Assembly: GCF_001668725.1 (NCBI RefSeq)
Contig: NZ_LZKL01000016.1
Location: 62,001 to 126,000, forward strand
Origin: Mycobacterium sp. E787
GTDB lineage: Bacteria; Actinomycetota; Actinomycetes; Mycobacteriales; Mycobacteriaceae
Direction: 5' to 3'
DNA length: 64,000 nt
A program made the translations under genes and the position numbers. The notes under the pieces are model-generated. The model did not search any database. It saw nothing but the letters and a program-made list of their open reading frames with translations, and had not been told where the DNA came from. Of the stretch, positions 19,706 through 28,202 are shown one piece after another. Position 1 is the stretch's first letter. The number at the start of each line of letters is the position of its first letter.

Positions 19706-20952
19706 CCAAGCCTTCCACTGCCAATGGCGGTTACCCCAGCGTTGTGGTAACCGCCGTCACGGCGACGACATCGATCGCGCCGGACATCGAGAGCACGTGG
19801 AAGGGTTTGTTGGCCGGCGAGAGCGGCATCCGCGTACTCGAGGACGAGTTCGTCTCCAAGTGGGACCTGCCCGTCAAGATCGGTGGGCACCTCAAGGAGC
19901 CCGTCGATAACCACATGGGCAGGCTCGACCTGCGCCGCATGTCCTACGTCCAGCGGATGAGCAAGTTGCTGTCCGGTCAGCTCTGGGAGACCGCGGGCAG
20001 CCCCGAGGTCGACCCCGACCGGTTCAGCGTCGTGGTCGGCACGGGCCTGGGCGGTGCCGAGCGGGTCATCGAGAGCTATGACCTGATGAACGAGGGCGGC
20101 CCCCGCAAGGTGTCGCCGCTCGCCGTTCAGATGATCATGCCCAACGGTGCGGCCGCCGTCGTCGGTCTGCAGCTCGGCGCCCGCGCCGGGGTGATGACCC
20201 CGGTGTCGGCCTGTTCGTCGGGCTCGGAAGCAATCGCGCACGCGTGGCGTCAAATAGTCATGGGTGACGCTGACGTCGCCGTGTGCGGCGGCGTCGAGGG
20301 TCCCATCGAGGCGCTGCCCATCGCGGCGTTCTCGATGATGCGGGCCATGTCGACCCGCAACGACGAGCCCGAGCGTGCCTCGCGCCCGTTCGACAAGGAC
20401 CGCGACGGCTTCGTGTTCGGCGAGGCCGGGGCGCTGATGATGATCGAGACCGAGGAGCACGCCAAGGCCCGCGGCGCCAAGCCGCTGGCCCGGCTGCTGG
20501 GTGCCGGCATCACCTCGGACGCGTTCCACATGGTGGCGCCCGCGGCGGACGGCGTGCGCGCCGGCCGCGCGATGACGCGGTCGCTGGAGCTGGCGGGCTT
20601 GTCCCCCAAGGACGTTGACCACATCAACGCGCACGGCACCGCGACGCCGATCGGCGACACCGCGGAGGCCAACGCCATCCGGGTCGCCGGTTGCGAGCAG
20701 GCCGCGGTCTACGCGCCGAAGTCGGCGCTGGGCCACTCGATCGGGGCGGTCGGCGCGCTGGAATCTGTACTGACGGTATTGAGCCTGCGGGACGGCGTGA
20801 TACCGCCCACCCTCAACTACGAGACACCGGACCCGGAGATCGACCTCGATGTCGTCGCGGGCGAACCCCGCTACGGCGAATTCCGTTACGCGATCAACAA
20901 CTCGTTCGGTTTCGGTGGCCACAACGTCGCGCTCGCCTTCGGGCGTTACTGA
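19702..20952 (+). CDS. kasA: Beta-ketoacyl-ACP synthase KasA
   Basis: This 416-residue elongating condensing enzyme of FAS-II corresponds to Rv2245. The catalytic Cys is in [14 protein letters not shown] near residue 171. The two active His residues are in [15 protein letters not shown] and [12 protein letters not shown], and [10 protein letters not shown] is at the C-terminus. It condenses malonyl-AcpM with medium acyl-AcpM in the early rounds. Its GTG overlaps the acpM stop. It shares most of its sequence with kasB directly downstream, consistent with gene duplication. It is a known target of thiolactomycin-type inhibitors. Confidence 0.96.
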   Translation: MTKPSTANGGYPSVVVTAVTATTSIAPDIESTWKGLLAGESGIRVLEDEFVSKWDLPVKIGGHLKEPVDNHMGRLDLRRMSYVQRMSKLLSGQLWETAGSPEVDPDRFSVVVGTGLGGAERVIESYDLMNEGGPRKVSPLAVQMIMPNGAAAVVGLQLGARAGVMTPVSACSSGSEAIAHAWRQIVMGDADVAVCGGVEGPIEALPIAAFSMMRAMSTRNDEPERASRPFDKDRDGFVFGEAGALMMIETEEHAKARGAKPLARLLGAGITSDAFHMVAPAADGVRAGRAMTRSLELAGLSPKDVDHINAHGTATPIGDTAEANAIRVAGCEQAAVYAPKSALGHSIGAVGALESVLTVLSLRDGVIPPTLNYETPDPEIDLDVVAGEPRYGEFRYAINNSFGFGGHNVALAFGRY

Positions 20953-20988
20953 AGCACGGCAAGTACGGAAGGAACTTTCGTTAGACCC

Positions 20989-22242
20989 ATGACCGAACTG
21001 GTAACCGGGAAGACGCTCCCGAATGTCGTCGTCACCGGCATCGCGATGACGACCGCCCTGGCGACCGACGCCGAGAACACCTGGAAGTTGCTGCAGGACG
21101 GCCAAAGTGGCATCCGCGTCCTCGACGACCCGTTCGTCGAGGAGTTCGACCTCCCGGTTCGCATCGGCGGGCACCTGCTGGAAGAGTTCGACAGTCAGCT
21201 GACGCGCATCGAGCTGCGCCGGACGGGCTACCTGCAGCGGATGTCGACCGTTCTGGGCCGGCGGGTGTGGGAGAACGCCGGCTCGCCCGAGGTCGACACC
21301 AACCGGCTGATGGTCTCCATCGGCACCGGGATGGGTTCGTCGGAGGAAATGGTCTTCAGCTACGACGACATGCGGGCCCGCGGGCTCAAGGCGGTGTCGC
21401 CGCTCGGCGTGCAGAAGTACATGCCCAACGGCGCCGCCGCGGCGGTGGGTTTGGAGCGGCACGCCAAAGCCGGTGTCATCACGCCGGTTTCGGCGTGCGC
21501 CTCGGGTTCGGAGGGCATCGCCCAGGCCTGGCGCAACATCGTGTTCGGCGAGGCCGACATCGCGATCTGCGGTGGTGTGGAGACCAAGATCGAGGCCGTG
21601 CCGATCGCGGCGTTCGCCCAGATGCGCATCGTGATGTCCACCAAGAACGACGACCCGGTGGGCGCGTGCCGCCCGTTCGACCGGGACCGGACCGGCTTCG
21701 TGTTCGGCGAGGCCGGCGCGCTCATGGTGATCGAGACCGAGGAGCACGCCAAGGCCCGCGGCGCGAACATCCTGGCCCGGCTGATGGGGGCCAGCATCAC
21801 CTCCGACGGCTACCACATGGTGGCCCCGGACCCCAACGGCGAGCGCGCCGGGCACGCGATGGCCCGGGCGATCCAGCTGGCGGGCCTGTCGCCCAAGGAC
21901 ATCGACCACGTCAACGCGCACGCCACCGGCACCTCGGTGGGCGACGTGGCCGAGAGCCGCGCCATCAATAAGGCACTCGGCGGCCACCAGCCGGCGGTGT
22001 ACGCACCGAAGGCCGCGCTGGGTCACTCGGTGGGCGCGGTCGGTGCGGTGGAGTCGATCCTGACCGTGCTCGCGTTGCGCGACCAGGTCGTTCCGCCGAC
22101 ACTGAACCTGGAAAACCTCGATCCGGAGATCGATTTGGATGTGGTGGCGGGCAAGCCGCGGCCGGGCGAATACAACTACGCGATCAACAACTCGTTCGGA
22201 TTCGGCGGCCACAACGTGGCACTCGCCTTCGGGCGGTACTGA
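20989..22242 (+). CDS. kasB: Beta-ketoacyl-ACP synthase KasB
   Basis: This 417-residue condensing enzyme corresponds to Rv2246. The catalytic Cys is in [16 protein letters not shown], with His in [15 protein letters not shown] and [12 protein letters not shown]. It elongates longer meromycolate chains than KasA, and its loss gives shorter mycolates and loss of acid-fastness in M. tuberculosis. It lies 36 bp after kasA with a GGAAGGAACTTTCG leader. Differences from KasA cluster at the start and around AHATGTSV, where KasA has AHGTATPI. Confidence 0.96.
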   Translation: MTELVTGKTLPNVVVTGIAMTTALATDAENTWKLLQDGQSGIRVLDDPFVEEFDLPVRIGGHLLEEFDSQLTRIELRRTGYLQRMSTVLGRRVWENAGSPEVDTNRLMVSIGTGMGSSEEMVFSYDDMRARGLKAVSPLGVQKYMPNGAAAAVGLERHAKAGVITPVSACASGSEGIAQAWRNIVFGEADIAICGGVETKIEAVPIAAFAQMRIVMSTKNDDPVGACRPFDRDRTGFVFGEAGALMVIETEEHAKARGANILARLMGASITSDGYHMVAPDPNGERAGHAMARAIQLAGLSPKDIDHVNAHATGTSVGDVAESRAINKALGGHQPAVYAPKAALGHSVGAVGAVESILTVLALRDQVVPPTLNLENLDPEIDLDVVAGKPRPGEYNYAINNSFGFGGHNVALAFGRY

Positions 22243-22282
22243 ACCCGCTCCCCGCGAGCACCCTCGGAACAGGAGACCTGCG

Positions 22283-23704
22283 ATGACACTCATGGCCCCC
22301 GAGTCGGTTGGCGAGTCGCTCGACCCCCGGGACCCGTTGCTGCGTCTGAGCAACTTCTTCGACGACGGCAGCGTGGAGCTCCTGCACGAGCGTGACCGCT
22401 CGGGCGTGCTGTCCGCCGCGGGAACCGTGAACGGTGTGCGCACCATCGCGTTCTGCACGGACGGGACCGTGATGGGCGGTGCGATGGGCACCGAGGGGTG
22501 CCGGCACATCGTCAACGCCTACGACACCGCCATCGAGGAGCAGAGCCCGATCGTCGGTATCTGGCACTCCGGGGGGGCGCGGCTGGCCGAGGGGGTGCGC
22601 GCTCTGCACGCGGTCGGCACGGTGTTCGAGGCCATGATTCGCGCGTCCGGCTACATTCCACAGGTCTCGGTGGTCGTCGGCTTCGCCGCCGGCGGCGCCG
22701 CCTACGGACCCGCGCTGACGGACGTCATCATCATGGCGCCGGAGAGCCGGGTGTTCGTCACGGGGCCCGACGTGGTGCGCAGCGTCACCGGCGAGGACGT
22801 CGACATGGCCTCGCTCGGCGGCCCGGAGACCCACCACAAGAAGTCCGGGGTGTGCCACATCGTCGCCGACGACGAGCTCGACGCCTATGAGCGCGGCCGC
22901 CGGTTGGTCGGATTGTTCTGCCAGCAGGGCCATTTCGACCGCAGCAAGGCCGAGGCCGGCGAGACCGACATCCACGCGCTGCTGCCCGAGTCCGCGCGGC
23001 GGGCCTACGACGTGCACCCGATCGTGACGGCGATCCTCGACACGGACGCGCCGTTCGACGAGTTCCAGGCCAACTGGGCGCCATCGATGGTGGTCGGGCT
23101 GGGCCGGTTGTCCGGCCGCACGGTCGGCGTGCTGGCCAACAACCCGCTGCGCCTCGGCGGCTGCCTGAACTCCGAAAGCGCCGAGAAGGCGGCGCGTTTC
23201 GTGCGGCTGTGCGACGCATTCGGAATCCCGCTGATCGTGGTCGTCGACGTCCCGGGCTACCTGCCGGGCGTCGACCAGGAGTGGGGCGGTGTGGTGCGCC
23301 GCGGTGCCAAGCTGCTGCACGCGTTCGGCGAGTGCACGGTGCCGCGCGTCACGCTGGTCACCCGAAAGACCTACGGCGGGGCCTACATCGCGATGAACTC
23401 CCGTTCGCTGAACGCCACCAAGGTGTTCGCCTGGCCGGACGCCGAGGTCGCGGTGATGGGCGCCAAGGCCGCCGTCGGCATCCTGCACAAGAAGAAGCTG
23501 GCCGCCGCGCCCGAGCACGAGCGCGAGGCGCTGCACGAGGAACTGGCGGCCGAGCACGAGCGGATCGCCGGTGGCGTGGACAGCGCCATCGAGATCGGCG
23601 TGGTCGACGAGAAGATCGACCCGGCGCACACCCGCGGCAAGCTCACCGAGGCGCTGGCCCAGGCGCCGGCGCGCCGCGGCCGCCACAAGAACATCCCGCT
23701 GTAG
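22283..23704 (+). CDS. accD6: Acyl-CoA carboxylase beta subunit AccD6
   Basis: This 473-residue carboxyltransferase is the size of M. tuberculosis AccD6 (Rv2247). With the biotin carrier subunit AccA3 it makes malonyl-CoA for FAS-I and FAS-II. Two crotonase-like lobes are visible: GTVMGGAMGTEGCRHIV and WHSGGARLAEGVRALHAVG in the first, and NNPLRLGGCLNSESAEKAARF, VDVPGYLPGVDQE and GGAYIAMNSR in the second. The ATG at 22283 follows an AACAGGAGACCTG site. It closes the operon, and the hairpin repeat 14 bp after its stop probably ends transcription. Confidence 0.96.
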   Translation: MTLMAPESVGESLDPRDPLLRLSNFFDDGSVELLHERDRSGVLSAAGTVNGVRTIAFCTDGTVMGGAMGTEGCRHIVNAYDTAIEEQSPIVGIWHSGGARLAEGVRALHAVGTVFEAMIRASGYIPQVSVVVGFAAGGAAYGPALTDVIIMAPESRVFVTGPDVVRSVTGEDVDMASLGGPETHHKKSGVCHIVADDELDAYERGRRLVGLFCQQGHFDRSKAEAGETDIHALLPESARRAYDVHPIVTAILDTDAPFDEFQANWAPSMVVGLGRLSGRTVGVLANNPLRLGGCLNSESAEKAARFVRLCDAFGIPLIVVVDVPGYLPGVDQEWGGVVRRGAKLLHAFGECTVPRVTLVTRKTYGGAYIAMNSRSLNATKVFAWPDAEVAVMGAKAAVGILHKKKLAAAPEHEREALHEELAAEHERIAGGVDSAIEIGVVDEKIDPAHTRGKLTEALAQAPARRGRHKNIPL

Positions 23705-23717
23705 GTCACCTTTTCTT

Positions 23718-23781
23718 CCGCGAGCAGACGCAAAAGCCCCGCGACACGCCGAGTGTGGGGGGCTTTTGTGTCTGCTCGCGG
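23718..23781. repeat. Dispersed hairpin element after accD6, copy 1
   Basis: A 64-bp element has 23-bp arms (23718-23740 and 23759-23781) with one mismatch that can pair as G-U. The arms begin CCGCGAGCAGAC and end GTCTGCTCGCGG. It lies between the convergent accD6 and monooxygenase genes and would fold as a very stable stem on either strand, so it is a likely bidirectional terminator. Its reverse complement matches the element at 44321-44380, including the asymmetric loop piece CGGCGTGTCGCGG. Confidence 0.85.
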
Positions 23782-23787
23782 AGGTGG

Positions 23788-25326
23788 TTACCGGCACACG
23801 ATCGCCGAGAGCGCCTGGCGTAGTGCGCCATCCGGGTCGGCGGGAAACTCCTCGCAACGCCAGCCGACGAAATCGTCCGGGCGAACCAACAGCGCCCCGG
23901 ACGCGTCGAGCCCGGTAATCGACTCCCACTCCGCGCTCCGGATGCGATGTGCGGCGACCGACACGGAAGCCGCTGCCGCACACCATCGCTCGTCCCCGGT
24001 CAGCACGGTGAACCCCGGACCGAGCAGGTCGAGCGTCGAGACGCCGTCGCGCACCCACACGTGCGGAACCCGGGTCCCCGGTTGCCCGCGCAGCTCCTCC
24101 ACCAGTTGCACCGCATCAGCCGCGGGCTCGGCAGGCAACACCGCCGCCGAGCGGTACCGGTAGCCGATGAGCAACGAAAACATCGAACACTCCTCATCGG
24201 CGGGCAGTTGCGGCCGGTCGTCGCTCAAGGGCAGCACGGCCAGCGTCGGGCCGGTCAGCGACTGCCGGGCCGCGAAGCGCCCCACCGGATGACGCTCGGC
24301 GTGGTAGGTGTCTAGCAGTGCCGGACCGGCGGTCCCGTCCAAGACCGCGGCCAGCTTCCAGGCCAGGTTGTGCGCGCTCTGGATGGCGGTGTTGGCTCCC
24401 CCGGCCTTGAACGGCGGCATGGTGTGCGCCGCGTCGCCGACGAGAAAGACTCGCCCACAACGGAATTGGTCGGCCACCTGTTCGTAGGGCTGCCACGCCG
24501 CAACCTCGATGATCTCGGTGTCCAGCGGCTCGCCGAACGCCTTCGTGAGCGTCTCCCGGCAGCGTTGCGGCGTGAACTGGTCCGCCGTCTCGCCCTTGCC
24601 GGGGAAATAGGTGGTGATGAACATGCCGAGATCGCCCTTGGCCACCAGAAAGATGCCATCCACGTCGGCGTTCTTCACTTGCACGCCATCACCGTCACCG
24701 AGGTGCGGCACCAGCTTTCGCCACGGCGCGCGGAAGTAGATGAAGACGACATAGATCGGCAGCGCACCGTAACCAGACGTGTTGATGCCCAATCGCTTCC
24801 GGATCGGGCTGTGCACGCCGTCGGCGGCGACGAGGTAGTCGGCCCGGACCGTGTCGCCGCCGGACAGCACCGCGGTGACGCCGTCGTCGTCGACTTCGAG
24901 CGACGACAGTTCGGTCCCGTACCGCACTTCGCCACCGCGCCGTCGTGTCTCCTCGAGCAGCATCGGCTCGAGCCGGCTCTGCGGGCAGTACTGCGCGGCG
25001 GGCTCGGGGCTGAGCTTCTCCATGCCTGCGAAGATCGAGTCGACGTCGATGGCCAGCTTTTCGTCGGGGCTGTTCAGCGCCGGCTTGACCGTCATCGCCG
25101 ACACGCGGTCGGCGACCGCATGGACTTCCTCGCTCAAGCCCAGGGCGCGCAGGATCTCCAGGCTGCGGAAGCTCAGGTTGCGGGCTTTCGGGTAGATGAA
25201 GGTTTCGCGCCGCTTCTCGACCAGCAGCGACCGAACGCCGTATTTGGCCAGCAGGGCCGAGCTGGCGAGCCCCGCCGCGCCGGCGCCCACGATCAGGACG
25301 GGGACGCGTGTGTCGTTGCTGCTCAT
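23788..25326 (-). CDS. FAD-dependent aromatic monooxygenase-like protein
   Basis: This 512-residue class A flavoprotein monooxygenase has the N-terminal FAD-binding VLIVGAGAAGLASSALLAKYG, the DG-type motif DYLVAADGVHSPIRKRLG near residue 165, and the ribose-binding GRVFLVGDAAHTMPPFKAGGANTAI near residue 290. A C-terminal thioredoxin-like domain is implied by the length and by VLTGDERWCAAAA. Relatives hydroxylate phenols, polyketides or drugs; the substrate cannot be told. A TetR gene lies directly upstream on the same strand. The pair sits between accD6 and glpD1, which are closer in M. tuberculosis, suggesting an insertion. Confidence 0.87.
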   Translation of the reverse strand: MSSNDTRVPVLIVGAGAAGLASSALLAKYGVRSLLVEKRRETFIYPKARNLSFRSLEILRALGLSEEVHAVADRVSAMTVKPALNSPDEKLAIDVDSIFAGMEKLSPEPAAQYCPQSRLEPMLLEETRRRGGEVRYGTELSSLEVDDDGVTAVLSGGDTVRADYLVAADGVHSPIRKRLGINTSGYGALPIYVVFIYFRAPWRKLVPHLGDGDGVQVKNADVDGIFLVAKGDLGMFITTYFPGKGETADQFTPQRCRETLTKAFGEPLDTEIIEVAAWQPYEQVADQFRCGRVFLVGDAAHTMPPFKAGGANTAIQSAHNLAWKLAAVLDGTAGPALLDTYHAERHPVGRFAARQSLTGPTLAVLPLSDDRPQLPADEECSMFSLLIGYRYRSAAVLPAEPAADAVQLVEELRGQPGTRVPHVWVRDGVSTLDLLGPGFTVLTGDERWCAAAASVSVAAHRIRSAEWESITGLDASGALLVRPDDFVGWRCEEFPADPDGALRQALSAIVCR

Positions 25327-25354
25327 GTCACCTCCGCGCAGTGTGCGAACCAGG

Positions 25355-25372
25355 CGGAACGTATCAGTTCCG
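25355..25372. promoter_or_regulatory. Candidate TetR operator upstream of the monooxygenase
   Basis: A perfect 6-bp inverted repeat, CGGAAC and GTTCCG, is separated by GTATCA and lies 29 bp upstream of the monooxygenase ATG. An 18-bp site at 26057-26074, upstream of the TetR gene at 25415-26032, matches it at 15 of 18 positions. Two matching sites at the two promoters of the module argue for control by that TetR protein. Confidence 0.65.
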
Positions 25373-25414
25373 TTCCACGGCTAGAGTCGCACGGATCGCG
25401 GCGCCACGCAAGCG

Positions 25415-26032
25415 CTAGTCGCCCGAGCCGGCCGTCGTCAGCGGCAGCAACAGCTGCTCGAGAGCGCGGCGAACGTAGACGCGATCGATCGGCCGTCCCG
25501 TCATCAGGCGCAACACGTTGAGGCCCATCAGCGCGTCGGGGACCAGGCTCACGTCGCGGCCCGGCGGAATCTCGCCGCGGGCAACCGCGTGGTCGAGGAC
25601 CACCCTCATCATCTGGCGGGGGGCGGACAGCACGAGCTCGTCCAGCGCCGCCGCCAGGACCGGGTGGTGCATCGCCGCCGTCGCCACCCCGACGATCACT
25701 TTGATCGTGCTCAGGGCGGTTTCGTCGAAGTCGGGCACCGCGGCCACCAGCGCGTCGATGTCACCGCGAAGGCTTCCGGTGTCCGGCGGCTCGACCGGCC
25801 CGAGGCCCCGTCGCCAGTGGGCGATCGCATCGGCGACCACTGCGGCCTTCGACGGCCATCGGCGATAGATCGCGGCCTTGCCCACTTTCGCCCGCGCCGC
25901 GATGTCGTCCATGCTCATCCGGTCGTAGCCGCGTTCGGCCACCCCCTGCAGAGCGGCCTCGAGGATGGCGGCGTCGAGGGAGGGATCAAAGCGTCCGGGA
26001 TTTCTCCCCACCGGTCGGCGTGCCGTGGTCAA
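25415..26032 (-). CDS. TetR-family regulator of the monooxygenase module
   Basis: This 205-residue TetR protein has the N-terminal helix-turn-helix DAAILEAALQGVAERGYDRMSMDDIAARAKVGKAAIYRRWPSKAAV (about residues 19-64). The C-terminal domain includes GSLRGDIDALVAAVPDF, typical of the group that senses hydrophobic ligands. TTG at 26032 is the likely start, since no ATG or GTG lies before the DNA-binding domain. The gene is upstream of, and on the same strand as, the FAD monooxygenase. An operator-like site lies 25 bp before its start, so autoregulation is likely. Confidence 0.88.
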   Translation of the reverse strand: MTTARRPVGRNPGRFDPSLDAAILEAALQGVAERGYDRMSMDDIAARAKVGKAAIYRRWPSKAAVVADAIAHWRRGLGPVEPPDTGSLRGDIDALVAAVPDFDETALSTIKVIVGVATAAMHHPVLAAALDELVLSAPRQMMRVVLDHAVARGEIPPGRDVSLVPDALMGLNVLRLMTGRPIDRVYVRRALEQLLLPLTTAGSGD

Positions 26033-26056
26033 TGACGGGTATTCCTTCGCTTGAGG

Positions 26057-26074
26057 CGATACGTGTCAGTTCCG
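26057..26074. promoter_or_regulatory. Candidate autoregulatory operator of the TetR gene
   Basis: The 18-bp sequence CGATACGTGTCAGTTCCG agrees with the site at 25355-25372 at 15 of 18 positions, including the whole TCAGTTCCG half. It lies 25 bp upstream of the TTG start of the TetR gene and 13 bp before the end of glpD1. Being a less perfect palindrome than its partner, it may bind more weakly. Confidence 0.6.
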
Positions 26075-26086
26075 CCCAATCTATCA

Positions 26087-27619
26087 TCAGCCCCGCAAGG
26101 CCAGGAACTCTTCCGCCACCGGCACCACCCGCTCCCGGTCCCCCGCCACCAGGCCGATGCGGGTCCGCCGATCGACGATGTCGTCGACGTCCAGCGCGCC
26201 CTCGTGGGTCACCGCGTACTCGAACTCCGCCCGCGTCACGTCGATGCCGTCGGCGACCGGATCGGCCGGACGGTCACACGTCGCGCTCGCGATGACCGTC
26301 GCCGCTTCACCGCCGTAGCGCGCCACCAGCGACGCCGGCACGGCACGGGACCCCGAGCCCGCACCCGGGTTGGCCGGCGCACCGATCAGCGGCAGGTCGC
26401 GGGTGCGGCAGTCGGCCGCGCGCAGGGGCCGCCGTCCGATCGCAAAGTCCAGCACGTCCTCGGCCATGTAGCGGTATTCGGTCAGCTTGCCGCCGATCAC
26501 GCTGATGACGCCCGACGGCGCTTCGATGACGGCGTGCTCGCGCGACACGTCGGCGGTGCGGCCCTCACCGGTGTCGATCAGCGGCCGCAGCCCGGCGTAG
26601 GCGCCGGTCACGTCGCCGGCGCCGAGGGCGGTCCCGAGCGCGGTGTTCACCGTGTCCAGCAGGAACGCGACCTCCTTGCCCGACGGCTCCGGTACGTCGG
26701 GGATCGGGCCGGGCGCCTCCTCGTCGGTCAGGCCCAGGTAGACGCGGCCCAACTGCTCGGGCATTGCGAACACGAAGCGGTTGAGCTCGCCGGGGATCGG
26801 AATGGTAAGGGCCGCAGTCGGATTCCCGAACGCCCGTGCATCGAAGACCAGGTGTGTGCCGCGGCTGGGCCGCAACCGCAACGAACCGTCGATCTCGGCC
26901 GCCCACACGCCGGCCGCGTTGATCACCGCGGCGGCCGACACGTCGAACGACTGCCCGGTGCGCCGATCGGTCAACCGCACCGAGGTGCCCGTCGCCTCGG
27001 ACGCCGCGACGTAGGTCAGGATCCGGGCGCCGTGCTGCGCGGCGGTGCGCGCGACCGCGGTGACGAGCCGGGCGTCGTCGATCAATTGGCCGTCGTAGGC
27101 CAGAAAGCCGCCGTCGAGGCCGTCGCGCCGAACCGTGGGCGCCATCTCCACGACGCGCTGCGCCGAAACCCGCCGCGACCGCGGCAGCACCGACGACGGC
27201 GTGCCCGCCAGCGCCCGCAACCCGTCACCGGCCAGGAACCCGGCGCGCACCAGCGCGCGCTTGCCGCGGCCCATCGACGGCAGCAGCGGCACCACTTGCG
27301 GCATCGCGTGAACCAGATGAGGGGCGTTGCGCGTCATCAGGATTCCGCGCTCGACGGCGCTGCGCCGGGCGATGCCCACGTTGCCGCTGGCCAGATAGCG
27401 CAGGCCGCCGTGCACCAGCTTGGAGCTCCAGCGGCTGGTGCCGAACGCCAGATCGTGCTTCTCCACCAGCGCCACCCGCAGGCCGCGCGACGCGGCATCC
27501 AGGGCGATGCCGGCGCCGGTGATGCCGCCGCCGATCACGACGACGTCCAGCGCGGCGCCGTCGGCGAGGGCATTCAGGTCGGCGGTGCGACGCGCGGCGT
27601 TCAGCGCGGTGGACCTCAT
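26087..27619 (-). CDS. glpD1: Glycerol-3-phosphate dehydrogenase (FAD)
   Basis: This 510-residue flavoprotein corresponds to Rv2249c. It oxidises glycerol-3-phosphate to dihydroxyacetone phosphate and passes electrons to quinone. The dinucleotide fold is VVVIGGGITGAGIALDAASRG near residue 26. Family signatures GTSRWSSKLVHGGLRYL and ISVIGGKLTEYRYMAEDVLDFA follow, and the C-terminal DAO_C region contains VTRAEFEYAVTHEGALDVDDIVDRRTRIGLV. Its ATG overlaps the stop of the TetR gene upstream (ATGA), so regulator and enzyme form an operon. Confidence 0.93.
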   Translation of the reverse strand: MRSTALNAARRTADLNALADGAALDVVVIGGGITGAGIALDAASRGLRVALVEKHDLAFGTSRWSSKLVHGGLRYLASGNVGIARRSAVERGILMTRNAPHLVHAMPQVVPLLPSMGRGKRALVRAGFLAGDGLRALAGTPSSVLPRSRRVSAQRVVEMAPTVRRDGLDGGFLAYDGQLIDDARLVTAVARTAAQHGARILTYVAASEATGTSVRLTDRRTGQSFDVSAAAVINAAGVWAAEIDGSLRLRPSRGTHLVFDARAFGNPTAALTIPIPGELNRFVFAMPEQLGRVYLGLTDEEAPGPIPDVPEPSGKEVAFLLDTVNTALGTALGAGDVTGAYAGLRPLIDTGEGRTADVSREHAVIEAPSGVISVIGGKLTEYRYMAEDVLDFAIGRRPLRAADCRTRDLPLIGAPANPGAGSGSRAVPASLVARYGGEAATVIASATCDRPADPVADGIDVTRAEFEYAVTHEGALDVDDIVDRRTRIGLVAGDRERVVPVAEEFLALRG

Positions 27620-28185
27620 GCCAGGTATCCGTTCAGCGAGTACGCGAGTTCGGCGGCCAGCGCGTGGGCGTCGAGGATCGGCCGCACGATCCGCTCGGAC
27701 TGGATCGTCGACTGGGCGATCAGCAGCACCATGGTGGCCATCTGCAGCGGATCGCCGGCGCGGACGCTGCCATGGCGCTGGGCGACCCGCAGCCGCTCGG
27801 CCAGGGCGTCGATCAACATCTGCTGGCTGGCCCCCAGGCGTTCGGTGATGTAGATGGGCGCGAGCTCCGAGTGCAGCACCGACATCACCAGCCGGTCGCG
27901 ACGCAGCAGGTCGGCCACCGTAACGATCTGTCGCACAAGCGATTCCCGGTCATCACCGAGCAGCGGGGCGTCGCGCAGCACGCCGGTGACGTGTTGGGTC
28001 AGCAGCGCCGCGACGATCGACTTGGTGTCGGGCCAGCGGCGGTACACGGTCGGCCGGCTGACGCCCGCCCGACGCGCGATCTCGGCCAGGGTCACCCGGT
28101 CCACCCCGAAATCGACCACGCAGCTCGCCGCCGCCGCCAGGATCCGGTCCCCGGTGTCCGACGGAACGTTACTGATTGACAGCAT
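27616..28185 (-). CDS. TetR-family regulator upstream of glpD1
   Basis: This 189-residue TetR protein corresponds to Rv2250c. The helix-turn-helix region is RILAAAASCVVDFGVDRVTLAEIARRAGVSRPTVYRRWPDTKSI at about residues 13-56. It is coupled to glpD1 by a 4-nt overlap and divergent from the alkyl-DHAP-synthase-like gene, with only 17 bp between the two start codons. A regulator bound there could control both sides. Its ligand is unknown, but the neighbours point to glycerol-phosphate or ether-lipid metabolism. Confidence 0.87.
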   Translation of the reverse strand: MLSISNVPSDTGDRILAAAASCVVDFGVDRVTLAEIARRAGVSRPTVYRRWPDTKSIVAALLTQHVTGVLRDAPLLGDDRESLVRQIVTVADLLRRDRLVMSVLHSELAPIYITERLGASQQMLIDALAERLRVAQRHGSVRAGDPLQMATMVLLIAQSTIQSERIVRPILDAHALAAELAYSLNGYLA

Positions 28186-28201
28186 GTGTAATACTGTAAC
28201 G
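28167..28201. promoter_or_regulatory. Divergent TetR / alkyl-DHAP-synthase-like promoter region
   Basis: The 17-bp gap between divergent starts and the adjoining codons hold CGTTAC (28167-28172) and its inverse GTAACG (28196-28201), and GTAA occurs twice within GTAATACTGTAAC. A TAATACT sequence could serve as a -10 box. The close spacing implies leaderless or nearly leaderless messages. The operator assignment is tentative because the spacer between the arms is long. Confidence 0.35.
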
Positions 28202-28202
28202 C

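Noticed and set aside
19582-22515. A 977-codon open frame on the minus strand across acpM, kasA and kasB
   Set aside because: It is the antisense shadow of GC-rich coding sequence. Its sequence is Arg/His/Gly-rich with no domain, while the plus strand encodes clear condensing enzymes.
26051-27853. A 600-codon plus-strand frame opposite glpD1
   Set aside because: Antisense artefact of high GC; glpD1 on the other strand has all its family motifs.
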